Source of the DNA: an uncultured Gammaproteobacteria bacterium
GTDB taxonomy: Bacteria; Pseudomonadota; Gammaproteobacteria; Enterobacterales; Psychrobiaceae
Reading direction: 5' to 3'
DNA: 64,000 nt
Assembly: GCA_937139475.1 (NCBI GenBank)
Contig: CAKZQF010000042.1
Span: 35,004 to 99,003, forward strand
Part shown: positions 55,812-64,000 of the stretch, in pieces
Numbering within the stretch: the stretch's first letter is position 1
How the letters are laid out: every line of letters begins with the position of its first letter
Translations under genes and position numbers: made by a program
The notes under the pieces: generated by a model
Databases searched by the model: none
What the model saw: only the letters and a program-made list of their open reading frames with translations
What the model was told of the DNA's origin: nothing

Positions 55812-57374
55812 ATGAATATTGATAGTGACCAACCCATAGTGGGCAACGAGGTGATTATGAAGAAGAATGAGTGGCTAAAAAATGTTGATTTGCCAGTGTT
55901 TTTGATAAGCGGTGGTGCATTAGTGTTGTTTGCTATCATGGCGTTGTATGACATTACAATGGTATCGAATTGGGTTAATTCAGCCTTTGCCGCGTCCACC
56001 AAAATGTTTGGTGCCTACTGGCAAGTTTTATTGTTATTGACCTTCATTATCGGGTTGTTCTTAGCGGTTGGACGTACCGGCTCTGTTGTTCTAGGTGGGA
56101 TTAAAACGCCTGAAATGACAACGTTTAAGTGGATTTCGGTGATCATGTGTACCTTGCTTGCTGGTGGCGGTGTCTTTTGGGCCGCCGCAGAGCCTATGGC
56201 GCATTTTATCTCACCACCGCCATTGTTAGAGGCCGAGCCTAAAAGCGCCGATGCCGCTTATAATGCGCTGGCACAAAGCTTCATGCATTGGGGATTCCTG
56301 GCTTGGGCAATTCTGGGGACGTTAACCGGTATTGTGTTGATGCATCTTCATTATGAAAAAGGCTTGCCTTTGAAACCGCGTACATTGCTTTACCCTGTGT
56401 TTGGCGATCGCGTAATGACTGGGCCATTTGGTGCGATAGTTGATTCTTGCTGTGTCATTGCGGTGGTTGCAGGTACCGTTGGACCGATAGGTTTTCTAGG
56501 GCTACAAGTTAGTTTCGGATTGGAAAAACTATTCGGTATTCCAGATACCTACGCAACGCAAGTTACTATCTTAGGCGGTTTAATTGGTATCTATACACTT
56601 TCCGCTGTTAGTGGGGTCACCCGAGGCATTCAAATCCTCAGTAGTTTCAATATCATTCTGGCTGCTTTACTGATGGTATTTATCTTGTTGTTCGGACCAA
56701 CGGCCTTTATTTTCGATGCTTACTTGCACTCTTTTGGTATTTACTTGGATGAATTTATTCCGATGGCGACCTTTAGAGCAAATCCAGGCTGGTTAGATTG
56801 GTGGACGGTATTCTTCTGGGGTTGGTTCCTAGGCTACGGTCCTTTGATGGCAATGTTTATAGCGCGTATCTCTCGCGGACGCACGATTCGTCAAATGGTG
56901 TTAACTATCTCAATTGTTGCCCCGGTTATTACCTGCTTCTGGTTCACCATTGTAGGCGGTAGTGGTTTAGCTTTCGAACTTGCTACCCCCGGTGTTATTT
57001 CAGAGCCGTTTACAGGGTTTAATTTACCAGCTGCATTACTGGCAATTACTGAACAGTTACCTATGGGGTACGTTATCTCGGTGCTATTTTTAATCCTAAC
57101 CACGATATTTGTGGCGACAACAGGTGATTCGATGACCTATGCCGTGTCTATGGTAATGACCGGAACAGATCACCCCCACAGTGGTGTACGTATATTCTGG
57201 GGCGTGATGATGGGGGTTGTTGCCGCGCTATTAATCTCAATCGGTTCTGGCGGTATATCAGCATTGCAGTCTTTCATTGTTGTGACGGCGGTTCCTGTTT
57301 CGCTGGTGTTGCTACCATCATTATGGACGGCGCCGCAAATTGCTAAAAAGATGGCAGACGAGCAGGGGCTTTAA
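55812..57374 (+). CDS. BCCT-family transporter with altered substrate box
   Basis: A 520-residue twelve-helix transporter of the betaine/choline/carnitine family. Family marks are AAAEPMAHFISPP, LHWGFLAW in the form FMHWGFLAWAILG, and the helix-8 region FFWGWFLGYGPLMAMFIARI followed by SRGRTIRQ. BetP of Corynebacterium has Trp373, Trp374 and Trp377 here; this protein has Trp338, Phe339 and Tyr342, so the cation-binding box is partly changed. The start at 55812 has AGGAGA upstream. Neighbours suggest it imports the substrate of the aldehyde dehydrogenase/M19-like pathway. Confidence 0.92.
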   Translation: MNIDSDQPIVGNEVIMKKNEWLKNVDLPVFLISGGALVLFAIMALYDITMVSNWVNSAFAASTKMFGAYWQVLLLLTFIIGLFLAVGRTGSVVLGGIKTPEMTTFKWISVIMCTLLAGGGVFWAAAEPMAHFISPPPLLEAEPKSADAAYNALAQSFMHWGFLAWAILGTLTGIVLMHLHYEKGLPLKPRTLLYPVFGDRVMTGPFGAIVDSCCVIAVVAGTVGPIGFLGLQVSFGLEKLFGIPDTYATQVTILGGLIGIYTLSAVSGVTRGIQILSSFNIILAALLMVFILLFGPTAFIFDAYLHSFGIYLDEFIPMATFRANPGWLDWWTVFFWGWFLGYGPLMAMFIARISRGRTIRQMVLTISIVAPVITCFWFTIVGGSGLAFELATPGVISEPFTGFNLPAALLAITEQLPMGYVISVLFLILTTIFVATTGDSMTYAVSMVMTGTDHPHSGVRIFWGVMMGVVAALLISIGSGGISALQSFIVVTAVPVSLVLLPSLWTAPQIAKKMADEQGL

Positions 57375-57393
57375 CACCATAAACAATAAAGTT

Positions 57394-57417
57394 GTGGGGC
57401 CACAATCGTGGTTCCAC
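57394..57417 (+). terminator. Intercistronic hairpin between the BCCT and RidA genes
   Basis: GTGGGGCCAC / GTGGTTCCAC with a four-base loop; as RNA it forms ten pairs, two of them G-U, followed by UUU. It could be a partial terminator or an mRNA-stabilising stem. Confidence 0.5.
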
Positions 57418-57460
57418 TTTAACCAACTACGATTTTGTCATTAAAAAAGTTGAGAAGAAA

Positions 57461-57835
57461 ATGAAACAAGCTGTAAAAACTGAACTATTCGCTTCAAAGG
57501 CCCCGCTAGAGTGGGCAATTATTGCTAACGGTACTTTGTCTACTGCACAAATCCCTATCGACACCGAAGGTAACGTGGTTGCAGGTGGTATAGAAGCTCA
57601 GGCACGACAAACCATGGAAAACTTTAAACACACCATTGAAGCGGCCGAGTTGACGATGGATGATGTGACACAAGTACTTATCTACGTGACTGCACGTGAG
57701 CAGCTGCCGGTCTTTAACAAAGTTTACGCTGAATATTTTCAGCCTCCTTACCCAAACCGTGCAGCTATGATTGTTGCGGGGCTAGCGCGCGAAGAAATGC
57801 TATGTGAAGTTGTAGCTTACGCGGCAGTTCCATAG
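57461..57835 (+). CDS. RidA-family enamine/imine deaminase
   Basis: A 124-residue protein from the ATG at 57461, with GAGAAG upstream; a longer frame from 57392 would read through the intercistronic hairpin and adds no family sequence. The active-site Arg is in YPNRAAMIVAGL, and the late Glu in MLCEVVAYAA. RidA proteins hydrolyse reactive imines such as 2-aminoacrylate, and members in catabolic operons often act on pathway-specific imines. Its place after the aldehyde dehydrogenase, M19-like and BCCT genes supports a nitrogen-containing substrate for the pathway. Confidence 0.9.
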   Translation: MKQAVKTELFASKAPLEWAIIANGTLSTAQIPIDTEGNVVAGGIEAQARQTMENFKHTIEAAELTMDDVTQVLIYVTAREQLPVFNKVYAEYFQPPYPNRAAMIVAGLAREEMLCEVVAYAAVP

Positions 57836-57860
57836 CGAGAAAAAGCAATGTAGCTAACTA

Positions 57861-57897
57861 AAATTCCCAATCTTGCAAAAGACTGGGAATTTTTTTG
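57861..57897 (+). terminator. Rho-independent terminator after the RidA gene
   Basis: AAATTCCCAATCT / AGACTGGGAATTT with one mismatch, a short loop and a run of T. It closes the aldehyde dehydrogenase operon and lies before the MFS gene. Confidence 0.9.
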
Positions 57898-57950
57898 TAT
57901 TGGGTCATTTAAAACAATGGCCATATTATAACGAACTAAGAGTACCTCTT

Positions 57951-59228
57951 ATGCGCCAAACCTTTATTTCGCTTTTTTCTCTGTTTGTTAGCTGCTTCAT
58001 ATTGTTATTGGGCAATGGGTTAATCAATGTGTTGTTGCCGGTTCGTATGGGGCTTGATGGAGTTGACACTGAAACTATCGGTATGGTGCTGTCACTGTAC
58101 TTTGTTGGTTTGTTACTGGGCGCACTATACAGCGTTAATTTGATTCAACGAGCAGGACACATCAGAATGTTCGCCGGCTGTGTCGCTATTGGTGCAATCA
58201 GTATTCTCATTTGCACTCTTTCTTTTGAGCCACTGTTGTGGGGCGCAATGAGAGTCGTTATCGGCTTTTGTAATGCTTGTGCGTTTACTGCTATGGAAAG
58301 CTGGCTTAGTGCCAGTTCGAGCAAATACACCCGGGGTAAAGTCTTAGCAGTATACAACGCTGTGGCACTTGCGGGATTATTTGGCGGCCAGTTCTTTATG
58401 AATTTGGCTAATCCACAAGACTCCACGCTATTTGTTATTGCTGGCATTTTGCTCTGCGGGGCAATGATACCGCTGGTGTTGAGTCGTCATTCTGGCCCCG
58501 CTATTGAAAACGTAAATGCAATGTCCTTGCGCGCGCTATATAACATATCTCCGCTTGGTGTCGTTAGCTGTCTAGTATCCGGCTTAATTTATTCAGCTGC
58601 CTTTAACCTGCTCCCGGTTTTTGCCAGTGACTATAATATAATTGATTTTGAGCTATCTCTTTATGTGGGTGGAGCCATTATTGGAGCCTTTATACTACAG
58701 TTTCCTGTGGGGTATTTATCTGATCGATTTGATCGACGTACTGTACTGCTCAATGTACTTATTATTTCTGCGTTGGTTGATTTTTTGATCCCCTCGTTTG
58801 CCTCGTCGGCGAATCTCACTGGAGTCTTTAGCGCTACGGCTATTACCTGTGGCATTATTGCCTGTACTTATCCGCTAAGCATTTCCGAGGCCTTTGATAA
58901 GCTCCTGCCAGAGCAAATGGTTGCGGCGATGGGGAGTATGATTTTGTCTTTTTCACTCGGCGGAATCATTGGACCTTATGCAGCGTCAATAGTGATGGCA
59001 CATTTGGGCAGTGCCTGGTTATTTAATTTTCTGGCGGTTATCCAGTTGTTACTAGCGACTTTTGTTGTGTACCGAATGATGGTACGAAGAGCACTTCCAA
59101 ACGATAAGCAGGATACCTTTGTAATGCAGGGCGCTGTGATTGCTGCCGCTATTGAGATCCCGCCCCACACCAGAGGCTCTGAACAGGAGGCTAATGAGGC
59201 TACTGCTACCCCTGATTTGCAAGATTAA
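57951..59228 (+). CDS. MFS transporter (YcaD-like)
   Basis: A 425-residue twelve-helix transporter from the ATG at 57951 (MRQTFISLFSLFVSC); a frame from a TTG at 57873 would start inside the terminator. YcaD-like features include MGLDGVDTETIGMVLSLYFVG, AMESWLSASSSKYTRGKVL and the second-half loop FPVGYLSDRFDRR (quoted in shorter pieces: GYLSDRFDRR). The last ~45 residues are a polar tail. Substrate unknown. It has its own promoter region after the terminator, so membership of the catabolic module is uncertain. Its stop overlaps the convergent TSUP gene by four bases. Confidence 0.85.
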   Translation: MRQTFISLFSLFVSCFILLLGNGLINVLLPVRMGLDGVDTETIGMVLSLYFVGLLLGALYSVNLIQRAGHIRMFAGCVAIGAISILICTLSFEPLLWGAMRVVIGFCNACAFTAMESWLSASSSKYTRGKVLAVYNAVALAGLFGGQFFMNLANPQDSTLFVIAGILLCGAMIPLVLSRHSGPAIENVNAMSLRALYNISPLGVVSCLVSGLIYSAAFNLLPVFASDYNIIDFELSLYVGGAIIGAFILQFPVGYLSDRFDRRTVLLNVLIISALVDFLIPSFASSANLTGVFSATAITCGIIACTYPLSISEAFDKLLPEQMVAAMGSMILSFSLGGIIGPYAASIVMAHLGSAWLFNFLAVIQLLLATFVVYRMMVRRALPNDKQDTFVMQGAVIAAAIEIPPHTRGSEQEANEATATPDLQD

Positions 59229-59962
59229 CCGGGATTAAAAGTAGCCATAGCTTTTATAAAAATAACAAGACCCAAGATAACGGATAAGCTAGCAATTAAT
59301 GGTTTGAGGTAATATGGCTTAAAGTGTTTATCAAGCCTCCTGGACAGTAAAAAACCAAGTAATATGGCAGGTAGCAGCGGCAAAGTAAGTTGGATTTGAT
59401 GATAGCTAATATTATCTGCAATCCATAGTAGGGTAAGTGAAATTATCGTACCTACCAAGAAAAACAGCCCAAGCTCTGCTCGGGCTTTTTCCGGGCTGCT
59501 ATTTTGATAAGCTAACGCTATCGGAGGTCCACCAACTGATGTCGTCGTGCCCATTAGTCCAGAAAAAAAACCAGCGATAAATAGGTTACAAGATGAGGGC
59601 GACACCCTAATGTCACGATAGGTCAGCAAGACCGATAAGACAACAAAAATGGAAAAAACGAGGTAGAAAAATTCTAGCGGTAATAATGTTAGTAAGTACA
59701 CTCCCAGCACAGAGCCTGGCACCCGCCCAATTAAAGCGATTTGAGTATTCCCCAAGTGTAATTTATGCCGATAGTTCACTGTATTTAGCAAGGAGAGAAA
59801 GCACCCCAATGCCAGAATGGGAGCTGGTAAAAAGTTTGGTTCTATTAATACTAGTATGGGCGCCGCGATTAACGCCATGCCAACCCCCGCCAAACTTTGT
59901 AGCACTGCGCCAATAGTGACAGCGATTAGCGCAATTATCAGAAGAATAGGATTATCTAGCAT
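59225..59962 (-). CDS. TSUP (TauE/SafE) family permease
   Basis: A 245-residue membrane protein with about eight helices in two repeats. The family blocks GVGMALIAAPILVLIEP and GLMGTTTSVGGPPIALAYQ are present. TSUP members export or import small organosulfur or organic anions; the substrate is not predictable. It overlaps the end of the MFS gene on the opposite strand (TTAA). It may relate to the nearby catabolic genes, but it has no spacing link to them. Confidence 0.88.
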   Translation of the reverse strand: MLDNPILLIIALIAVTIGAVLQSLAGVGMALIAAPILVLIEPNFLPAPILALGCFLSLLNTVNYRHKLHLGNTQIALIGRVPGSVLGVYLLTLLPLEFFYLVFSIFVVLSVLLTYRDIRVSPSSCNLFIAGFFSGLMGTTTSVGGPPIALAYQNSSPEKARAELGLFFLVGTIISLTLLWIADNISYHQIQLTLPLLPAILLGFLLSRRLDKHFKPYYLKPLIASLSVILGLVIFIKAMATFNPG

Positions 59963-60352
59963 AGTGTAGGAGAGCTCTTTGCTGGTTCGTCTGCGTTAAA
60001 AGGATAATTATCTGTGAACATCAAAATGGGAGCTAATTAGATTAACTTACTAGACCATAAGTCAAACTCATCGTCGGCCGATGATGCCTCAGTGATTAAT
60101 TTAGTTAACTGGTAAATCGCCTGAAACCTAGCGTACACAGGATAATCAGCGCTTTCTTAATCTCTCTCTTCTATTGTTAATAAGAAGCACTTATTAATCG
60201 ATTAAATTTATTGGCTTCACAATCAGGCCCACCTCTTTAATATCAAATATGCAAATTTTGAACACGAGAGTAACCAATTTGACGTTTCGCACAAGCACCG
60301 CTAAAGCGTTGCTCATGTGATGTTAATAAAATAATAATTACCGGGGAATAAA
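59963..60352. promoter_or_regulatory. 390-base divergent region before the porin gene
   Basis: AT-rich gap between the TSUP and porin starts. The porin has a clear ribosome site (CCGGGGAATAAA before the ATG). Near 60315 there is TGTGATGTTAA, half of a CRP-like site, with no matching second half. No hairpin or gene is supported. Confidence 0.45.
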
Positions 60353-61420
60353 ATGAAGTTGAGTACAAGTTTAGCCTTAGTGGCAACATTAATCACACCC
60401 ACTTTAGCGCAAGCTAACAGCGATTTGTTTAATTGGTATGGGAGTATTCGTGTCCAATTACAAGACACAAATAAGGGCGAAATTGAATACAAAGATAACT
60501 ATTCACGTCTAGGGGCCTACGGCAGCACCGAGATTCTTGACGGCGTTAAAGCTAACTATAATTTTGAGTTTCGTTTGTTTACCGATGACGGTTCTTTTGC
60601 TGGTAACGACTCTCGAGCGCGTCTTGCTAATGTTGGGCTAGAAGGGGACTTTGGCTCCGTATTAATTGGTAAGCAATATTCACCTCATTGGAATTTTACC
60701 GACAATGCGATTGATATTTTTTCTGATATTGATGAATCTGCCGGTTGTACAAATGAATCAGCTGGTGTGATTTGTCACACCCACCGTTATGGTTTGTATG
60801 CATTAGATGCAGCGGGTAATGGTCATTACATTGAATACTTACGCCCTGATCGCGCGGTTAGTTATGTTACTCCCGACATGGCTGGCTTTCAGGCTGCTAT
60901 GTTAATCGTGCTTAATAATGGTGATGTAAAAGCAAATGCCGCAGGCGATAAGAGTGAAGATATTGTTGGCTATAATTTGGCGGCTAAGTACGTTGTAGGT
61001 GACATTACTGTATCTGCTTCTCGTTATGACCTAACCGGAATGGCAGGCGACAACAAAGTTGATTCATTGCAAGTTGCCTACAACCATGACAACTTAAGTG
61101 TCGCTGCGCGCTACCAAAACTCAAGTGACATGCGTTTTTATGCGGGATTAAACCCAGCAGGCGAGATAGTTGAAGAAAAAGTTTATGAAGTATACGCCGG
61201 CTATAAGTTTGACAAGGTTCAGTTACAGGCAACTTATGGTCGTGTGTCAATGGACTCTCCGAGCAACCTGACCGTTGATAGTGGACAACTGGTGTTAGAC
61301 GCTATTTATAAGCATAAGTTTGGCGCATTCTATGTTGAATACAGCGCTTGGGGGGACGAAGCAGAGCAAGTCTTTGAAGCTGCAGATAAAGTGTTGATTG
61401 GCTATCGATTTGATTTTTAA
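60353..61420 (+). CDS. General Gram-negative porin
   Basis: A 355-residue outer-membrane barrel. The signal peptide ends near TLAQANS, so mature protein starts around residue 22. Typical porin stretches are LFNWYGSIRVQLQD, SRLGAYGSTEI, RLANVGLEGDFGSVLIGKQY and the terminal LIGYRFDF with the C-terminal Phe needed for barrel assembly. An external loop carries a Cys pair (SAGCTNESAGVICH). It is a monomer of the usual sixteen-strand trimeric class by length and pattern. A terminator follows. Confidence 0.92.
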   Translation: MKLSTSLALVATLITPTLAQANSDLFNWYGSIRVQLQDTNKGEIEYKDNYSRLGAYGSTEILDGVKANYNFEFRLFTDDGSFAGNDSRARLANVGLEGDFGSVLIGKQYSPHWNFTDNAIDIFSDIDESAGCTNESAGVICHTHRYGLYALDAAGNGHYIEYLRPDRAVSYVTPDMAGFQAAMLIVLNNGDVKANAAGDKSEDIVGYNLAAKYVVGDITVSASRYDLTGMAGDNKVDSLQVAYNHDNLSVAARYQNSSDMRFYAGLNPAGEIVEEKVYEVYAGYKFDKVQLQATYGRVSMDSPSNLTVDSGQLVLDAIYKHKFGAFYVEYSAWGDEAEQVFEAADKVLIGYRFDF

Positions 61421-61446
61421 CCTAATATAAGGCCGAGCTTAAGGTT

Positions 61447-61482
61447 AGCCGCTATACACTCGTTGTATCAGCGGCTTTTTTG
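61447..61482 (+). terminator. Rho-independent terminator after the porin gene
   Basis: AGCCGCTATACA / TGTATCAGCGGCT with one bulged base, a short loop and a T-run, 27 bases after the porin stop. Confidence 0.88.
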
Positions 61483-61555
61483 TTTTCAACCTCTGGATAA
61501 ATATCAGTAGATTAGTAGTGGCGACACCTCAGAGTCGACTTACTTTATTTCAGGC

Positions 61556-61591
61556 ATAAAAAAATCGCCCACCTGATGGCTCGGGGCGATT
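61556..61591 (-). terminator. Orphan terminator oriented for the minus strand
   Basis: AATCGCCC / GGGCGATT with a 13-base spacer. The T-run (TTTTTTT) follows only when read on the minus strand. No minus-strand gene is visible to its right before the DeoR gene, which is on the plus strand. Confidence 0.7.
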
Positions 61592-62181
61592 GCTTTACCA
61601 TTAATAGATAGTTTAAGTGATTGGATGCGGGAGCTACTTATTTTGAAACAAGCAAGGAGCTAACGAGCTTCAGGTTATGAGGCTTAAAATGTAACTTCCC
61701 TAAGCAAACTTTTATGTGCATAAGAGAGCTTTACTTAAAAATCTCGTTACATGTAAGGAGATTAAATATAAAGTTTGTGATAGCCATATATTAGCTTTGC
61801 GTTATCAGCAAGCCAAGATGTCACAAGAACAGGCTGTTATTTTATGCGGATTACCTACAATACGGCTACTAAAACACGAGCCTACTATCAATAAAGGGGG
61901 CTCTTAAATGTAATGTTTAAAGCGAAGTTAAAGTTAATTCTTTGATTTTATATGGATAATATTTAGGTTGTTTGGTCTTTGTTAAATTTTGCTTTGGTTA
62001 GTTTACTTACTTATCAGCGTACCTAAAACTATTGGATCAGGTCAGTTACACCGATACTTACAATCTATATTGTATATCCATAGTGCCAATTTTGATGTAG
62101 ACATTCTAAATTATCAATTTAAAAGTGTATAAAACCTATTCGAGGTTTCGTAAAATGGCAATTAATTAACGGCAGGAACCG
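61592..62181. other. 590-base gene-poor region before the DeoR-type gene
   Basis: No supported gene. A 63-codon plus-strand frame at 61716-61907 starts with GTG and shows no domain. The region is AT-rich. It holds the DeoR promoter and possibly a minus-strand transcript ending at the orphan terminator. Confidence 0.5.
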
Positions 62182-62961
62182 ATGGATACAGCAATAATGA
62201 ATACAATTGAAAGACGTCATGACATAGTGCAATGCACTCTCGACTCAGGAAAAGTTTTAATTCCTGATTTGGTAGATAAATATGGTGTTTCTGCTGTTAC
62301 GATTCGCTCCGATCTTAATAACCTTCATAGTAAAGGGTTGCTAATTCGAACTCGTGGCGGCGCCGTTGCCAGCAATAAAATCACACAAGAGCTGTCTATC
62401 AATGACAAGTATAATGAGCATTCTGAAGTTAAACGAAAGCTAGCGTTAGTTGCGAGTAATTTGATCGATGAAGAAGATGCGATTATTCTTGATTCAGGCA
62501 CAACAACAGCAGAAATCGCCAACTGTTTAGATAGGTTTAAGCAGCTAATCGTGATGACTAATGGTTTAAACGTTGCCCAAAACTTAGTAAATGCAGATGG
62601 CGTGGAAGTGTTAATGACTGGCGGTAGCTTGCGTAAAAAATCATTATCATTTTATGGCAGCCAAGCTGAAGATAGCCTATCCCGTTATCATTTCAATAAA
62701 GTTTTCTTAGGGGTAGATGGTTTTGATTTAAATGTTGGAGTTACGACTCATTTTGAGGCGGAATGTGTCTTAAATCGCAAGATGTGTGAGGTTGCTAGGG
62801 AAGTCATTGTGGTGACTGATTCATCTAAGTTTAATACCTTAGGGGTGCACAAGATTCTTGGCTTAAAAGAGATCGATGTATTGATAACTGATGAAGGAAT
62901 TCAAGATGAGTTTATTCAATCATTAGAAGCCAACGGAGTACGAGTCATTATTGCTGATTAA
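62182..62961 (+). CDS. DeoR-family transcriptional regulator (AgaR/GlpR-like)
   Basis: A 259-residue regulator. The N-terminal helix-turn-helix covers about residues 8-60, with IPDLVDKYGVSAVTIRSDL and LIRTRGGAV. The C-terminal sugar-phosphate-sensing domain (about 80-245) shows ILDSGTTTAEIANCL, TNGLNVAQNL, MTGGSLRKKSLSF and FLGVDGFDLNVGVTTH. Such proteins repress sugar catabolic genes until a sugar phosphate binds. AGGA lies upstream of the start at 62182; an internal ATG at 62197 is possible. It converges with the sugar MFS gene, a likely functional partner. Confidence 0.92.
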   Translation: MDTAIMNTIERRHDIVQCTLDSGKVLIPDLVDKYGVSAVTIRSDLNNLHSKGLLIRTRGGAVASNKITQELSINDKYNEHSEVKRKLALVASNLIDEEDAIILDSGTTTAEIANCLDRFKQLIVMTNGLNVAQNLVNADGVEVLMTGGSLRKKSLSFYGSQAEDSLSRYHFNKVFLGVDGFDLNVGVTTHFEAECVLNRKMCEVAREVIVVTDSSKFNTLGVHKILGLKEIDVLITDEGIQDEFIQSLEANGVRVIIAD

Positions 62962-62976
62962 CGGTGTGTTGAAAAT

Positions 62977-63008
62977 AAAAACACTGGCAAGATATTGCCA
63001 GTGTTTTT
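62977..63008. terminator. Bidirectional terminator between the DeoR-type and MFS genes
   Basis: Perfect 14-base inverted repeat AAAAACACTGGCAA / its complement around GATA, with A-run and T-run flanks. Confidence 0.93.
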
Positions 63009-63033
63009 TAATTGCTTTTAGTATTATCTAAGC

Positions 63034-64000
63034 CTAACTACGCCATTTGCGCATCTTATGTCCTTTTACCGCATAAAACAGAATAAATAAATAACAAGGT
63101 AGGGCGATCCAGTAAGCACTTTGTGTATCATTTGCTTCGGCGAACGCGCCATATAGCATCGGTAATAACGCACCTCCTGAAATTCCCATTATTAATAATG
63201 CAGATCCCTGCGCGGTAAATTTACCAAGACCGTCAAGGGCAAGGGGCCACACTGATGGCCAAACAAGTGCGTGAGATAAGCCCATTAAAGCGACAAAGAA
63301 TACCGGATTCGGGATGGTCGCAATATTAGTAAACCCCCATAATAAAGACGAAATAGACGATGAATCGACTGAACTCGTTAAGATACCAACGACGCACAGC
63401 GCACCCGCAATCCCCGATCCAACTAAGGCATGGCGTTGATTAAAATACCTAGGAATACAGGTCGCACCAATAATATAGCCTAGCACCATGAACACCATCG
63501 TATAAGAGGTGAGAATAGCGAAATTATCCACTCCCAAATCTGAGCCAAACAAACCTATGGTGTCACCTGCAATAACCTCAACCCCGACATAAGCAAATAA
63601 TGCGACTGCGCCAAGAACCACTTGCGGGAATTTTAAAATACTAGATTGGTCATCATTCTCTTGTTGTGGCTCAGGATCGATTTCTGGTAAAGAGGAGAAT
63701 CTAACTAAACCAATCAGAAATATTAATGCGCCAGCCATATATAGGTATGGCACGATCAAACGCTCAGACAACGCCTGAATTTGTTGTTGATTAAGTGCTG
63801 CCAAGGCCTGTTCTGAGGTATCACCGAGGTCAGACAGTATTAAAGCGCTAAATACCAAAGGAACAATAACACCAGCCCCCTTATTGACGATTCCCATGAT
63901 ACTAATACGCATTGCTGCGCTTTCTTTCGGACCTAAGATAACCAAGTAAGGATTCGCCGCCGTTTGTAATACTGTCAGGCCAGTCCCCAGAATAAACAAT
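63034..64000 (-). CDS. Sugar MFS transporter, FucP/NagP-like (5' end off the right edge)
   Basis: The C-terminal 321 residues of a sugar:H+ symporter; the true start lies beyond the window because the visible frame begins within the LGTGLTVLQTAANPYL block, a mid-protein signature of the FucP/NagP/glucose-galactose group. GPKESAAMRISIMGIVNKGAG follows it. About seven helices are visible. A cytoplasmic loop rich in Glu, Asp and Gln (EIDPEPQQENDDQ) divides the two halves. The late ALVWPSVWPLALDGLGKFTA block is typical. The sugar cannot be named, but N-acetylglucosamine or fucose-type substrates are common in marine relatives. Confidence 0.88.
   Translation of the reverse strand, partial: LFILGTGLTVLQTAANPYLVILGPKESAAMRISIMGIVNKGAGVIVPLVFSALILSDLGDTSEQALAALNQQQIQALSERLIVPYLYMAGALIFLIGLVRFSSLPEIDPEPQQENDDQSSILKFPQVVLGAVALFAYVGVEVIAGDTIGLFGSDLGVDNFAILTSYTMVFMVLGYIIGATCIPRYFNQRHALVGSGIAGALCVVGILTSSVDSSSISSLLWGFTNIATIPNPVFFVALMGLSHALVWPSVWPLALDGLGKFTAQGSALLIMGISGGALLPMLYGAFAEANDTQSAYWIALPCYLFILFYAVKGHKMRKWRS

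Noticed and set aside
57392..57460. N-terminal extension of the RidA gene
   Set aside because: It would be translated from within the intercistronic hairpin and adds residues not found in RidA proteins; the ATG at 57461 has a ribosome site.
61716..61907. 63-codon GTG frame before the DeoR gene
   Set aside because: No ribosome site and no family resemblance; an ATG in another frame lies two bases upstream.

Overview
The window is a chromosomal segment from a Gram-negative gammaproteobacterium. It most resembles a marine, moderately AT-rich Alteromonadales (Colwellia/Thalassotalea-like) bacterium. This is inferred from the gene families (XrtA exosortase locus, M13 and DPP4-type lipoprotein peptidases, a general porin, RsmE-GshB order) and not from a species-level match. 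No rRNA, tRNA, CRISPR array, insertion sequence or prophage gene was seen.

Region 1 (1-6870): a peptidase/ABC-2 permease fusion gene and its ABC ATPase on the minus strand, divergent from a LytS/LytTR two-component pair. Region 2 (7.1-17.4 kb): housekeeping and peptide-processing genes. These are a YjdF-like membrane protein, a Tas-type aldo-keto reductase followed by a Tat-exported M19-like protein, a PepO-type M13 lipoprotein, a CBS protein, the rsmE-gshB-bolA operon and a DPP4-type lipoprotein.

Region 3 (17.5-41.3 kb): a nearly complete XrtA (exosortase A) exopolysaccharide locus. The minus arm encodes PrsR, PrsK, an associated ATPase, an outer-membrane protein, a tyrosine autokinase, a chain-length protein and an export lipoprotein. 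The plus arm encodes the initiating sugar transferase, a deacetylase, a FemAB-like protein, XrtA fused to EpsI, four glycosyltransferases, an amidotransferase and a Wzy/ligase-like membrane protein. A PaaK-like adenylating enzyme precedes it. Runs of 8 and 9 guanines lie at the deacetylase start and inside the ligase-like gene, and a Tyr-Gly hexamer repeat ends the autokinase. All three could be slippage sites. No PEP-CTERM substrate and no flippase is visible here.

Region 4 (41.4-46.2 kb): small metabolic and membrane genes (ABM-like protein, enoyl-CoA hydratase/isomerase, RluA-family pseudouridine synthase, acyltransferase, MFS exporter).

Region 5 (46.3-59.2 kb) is the best candidate for an undescribed system. 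A minus-strand run encodes a 575-residue protein of unknown family, a DUF3726-like protein, FdhD and a YdeP-type molybdopterin oxidoreductase. Next to it, a LysR regulator diverges from an aldehyde dehydrogenase, an M19-like hydrolase lacking the usual metal ligands, a BCCT transporter with an altered aromatic box, a RidA protein and an MFS transporter. I infer uptake and catabolism of a nitrogen-containing, possibly methylated osmolyte-like compound, with an aldehyde and possibly formate as intermediates. The substrate cannot be read from sequence.

Region 6 (59.2-64 kb): a TSUP permease, a porin, a long gene-poor stretch with an orphan minus-strand terminator, a DeoR-family regulator and a sugar MFS transporter cut by the right edge.
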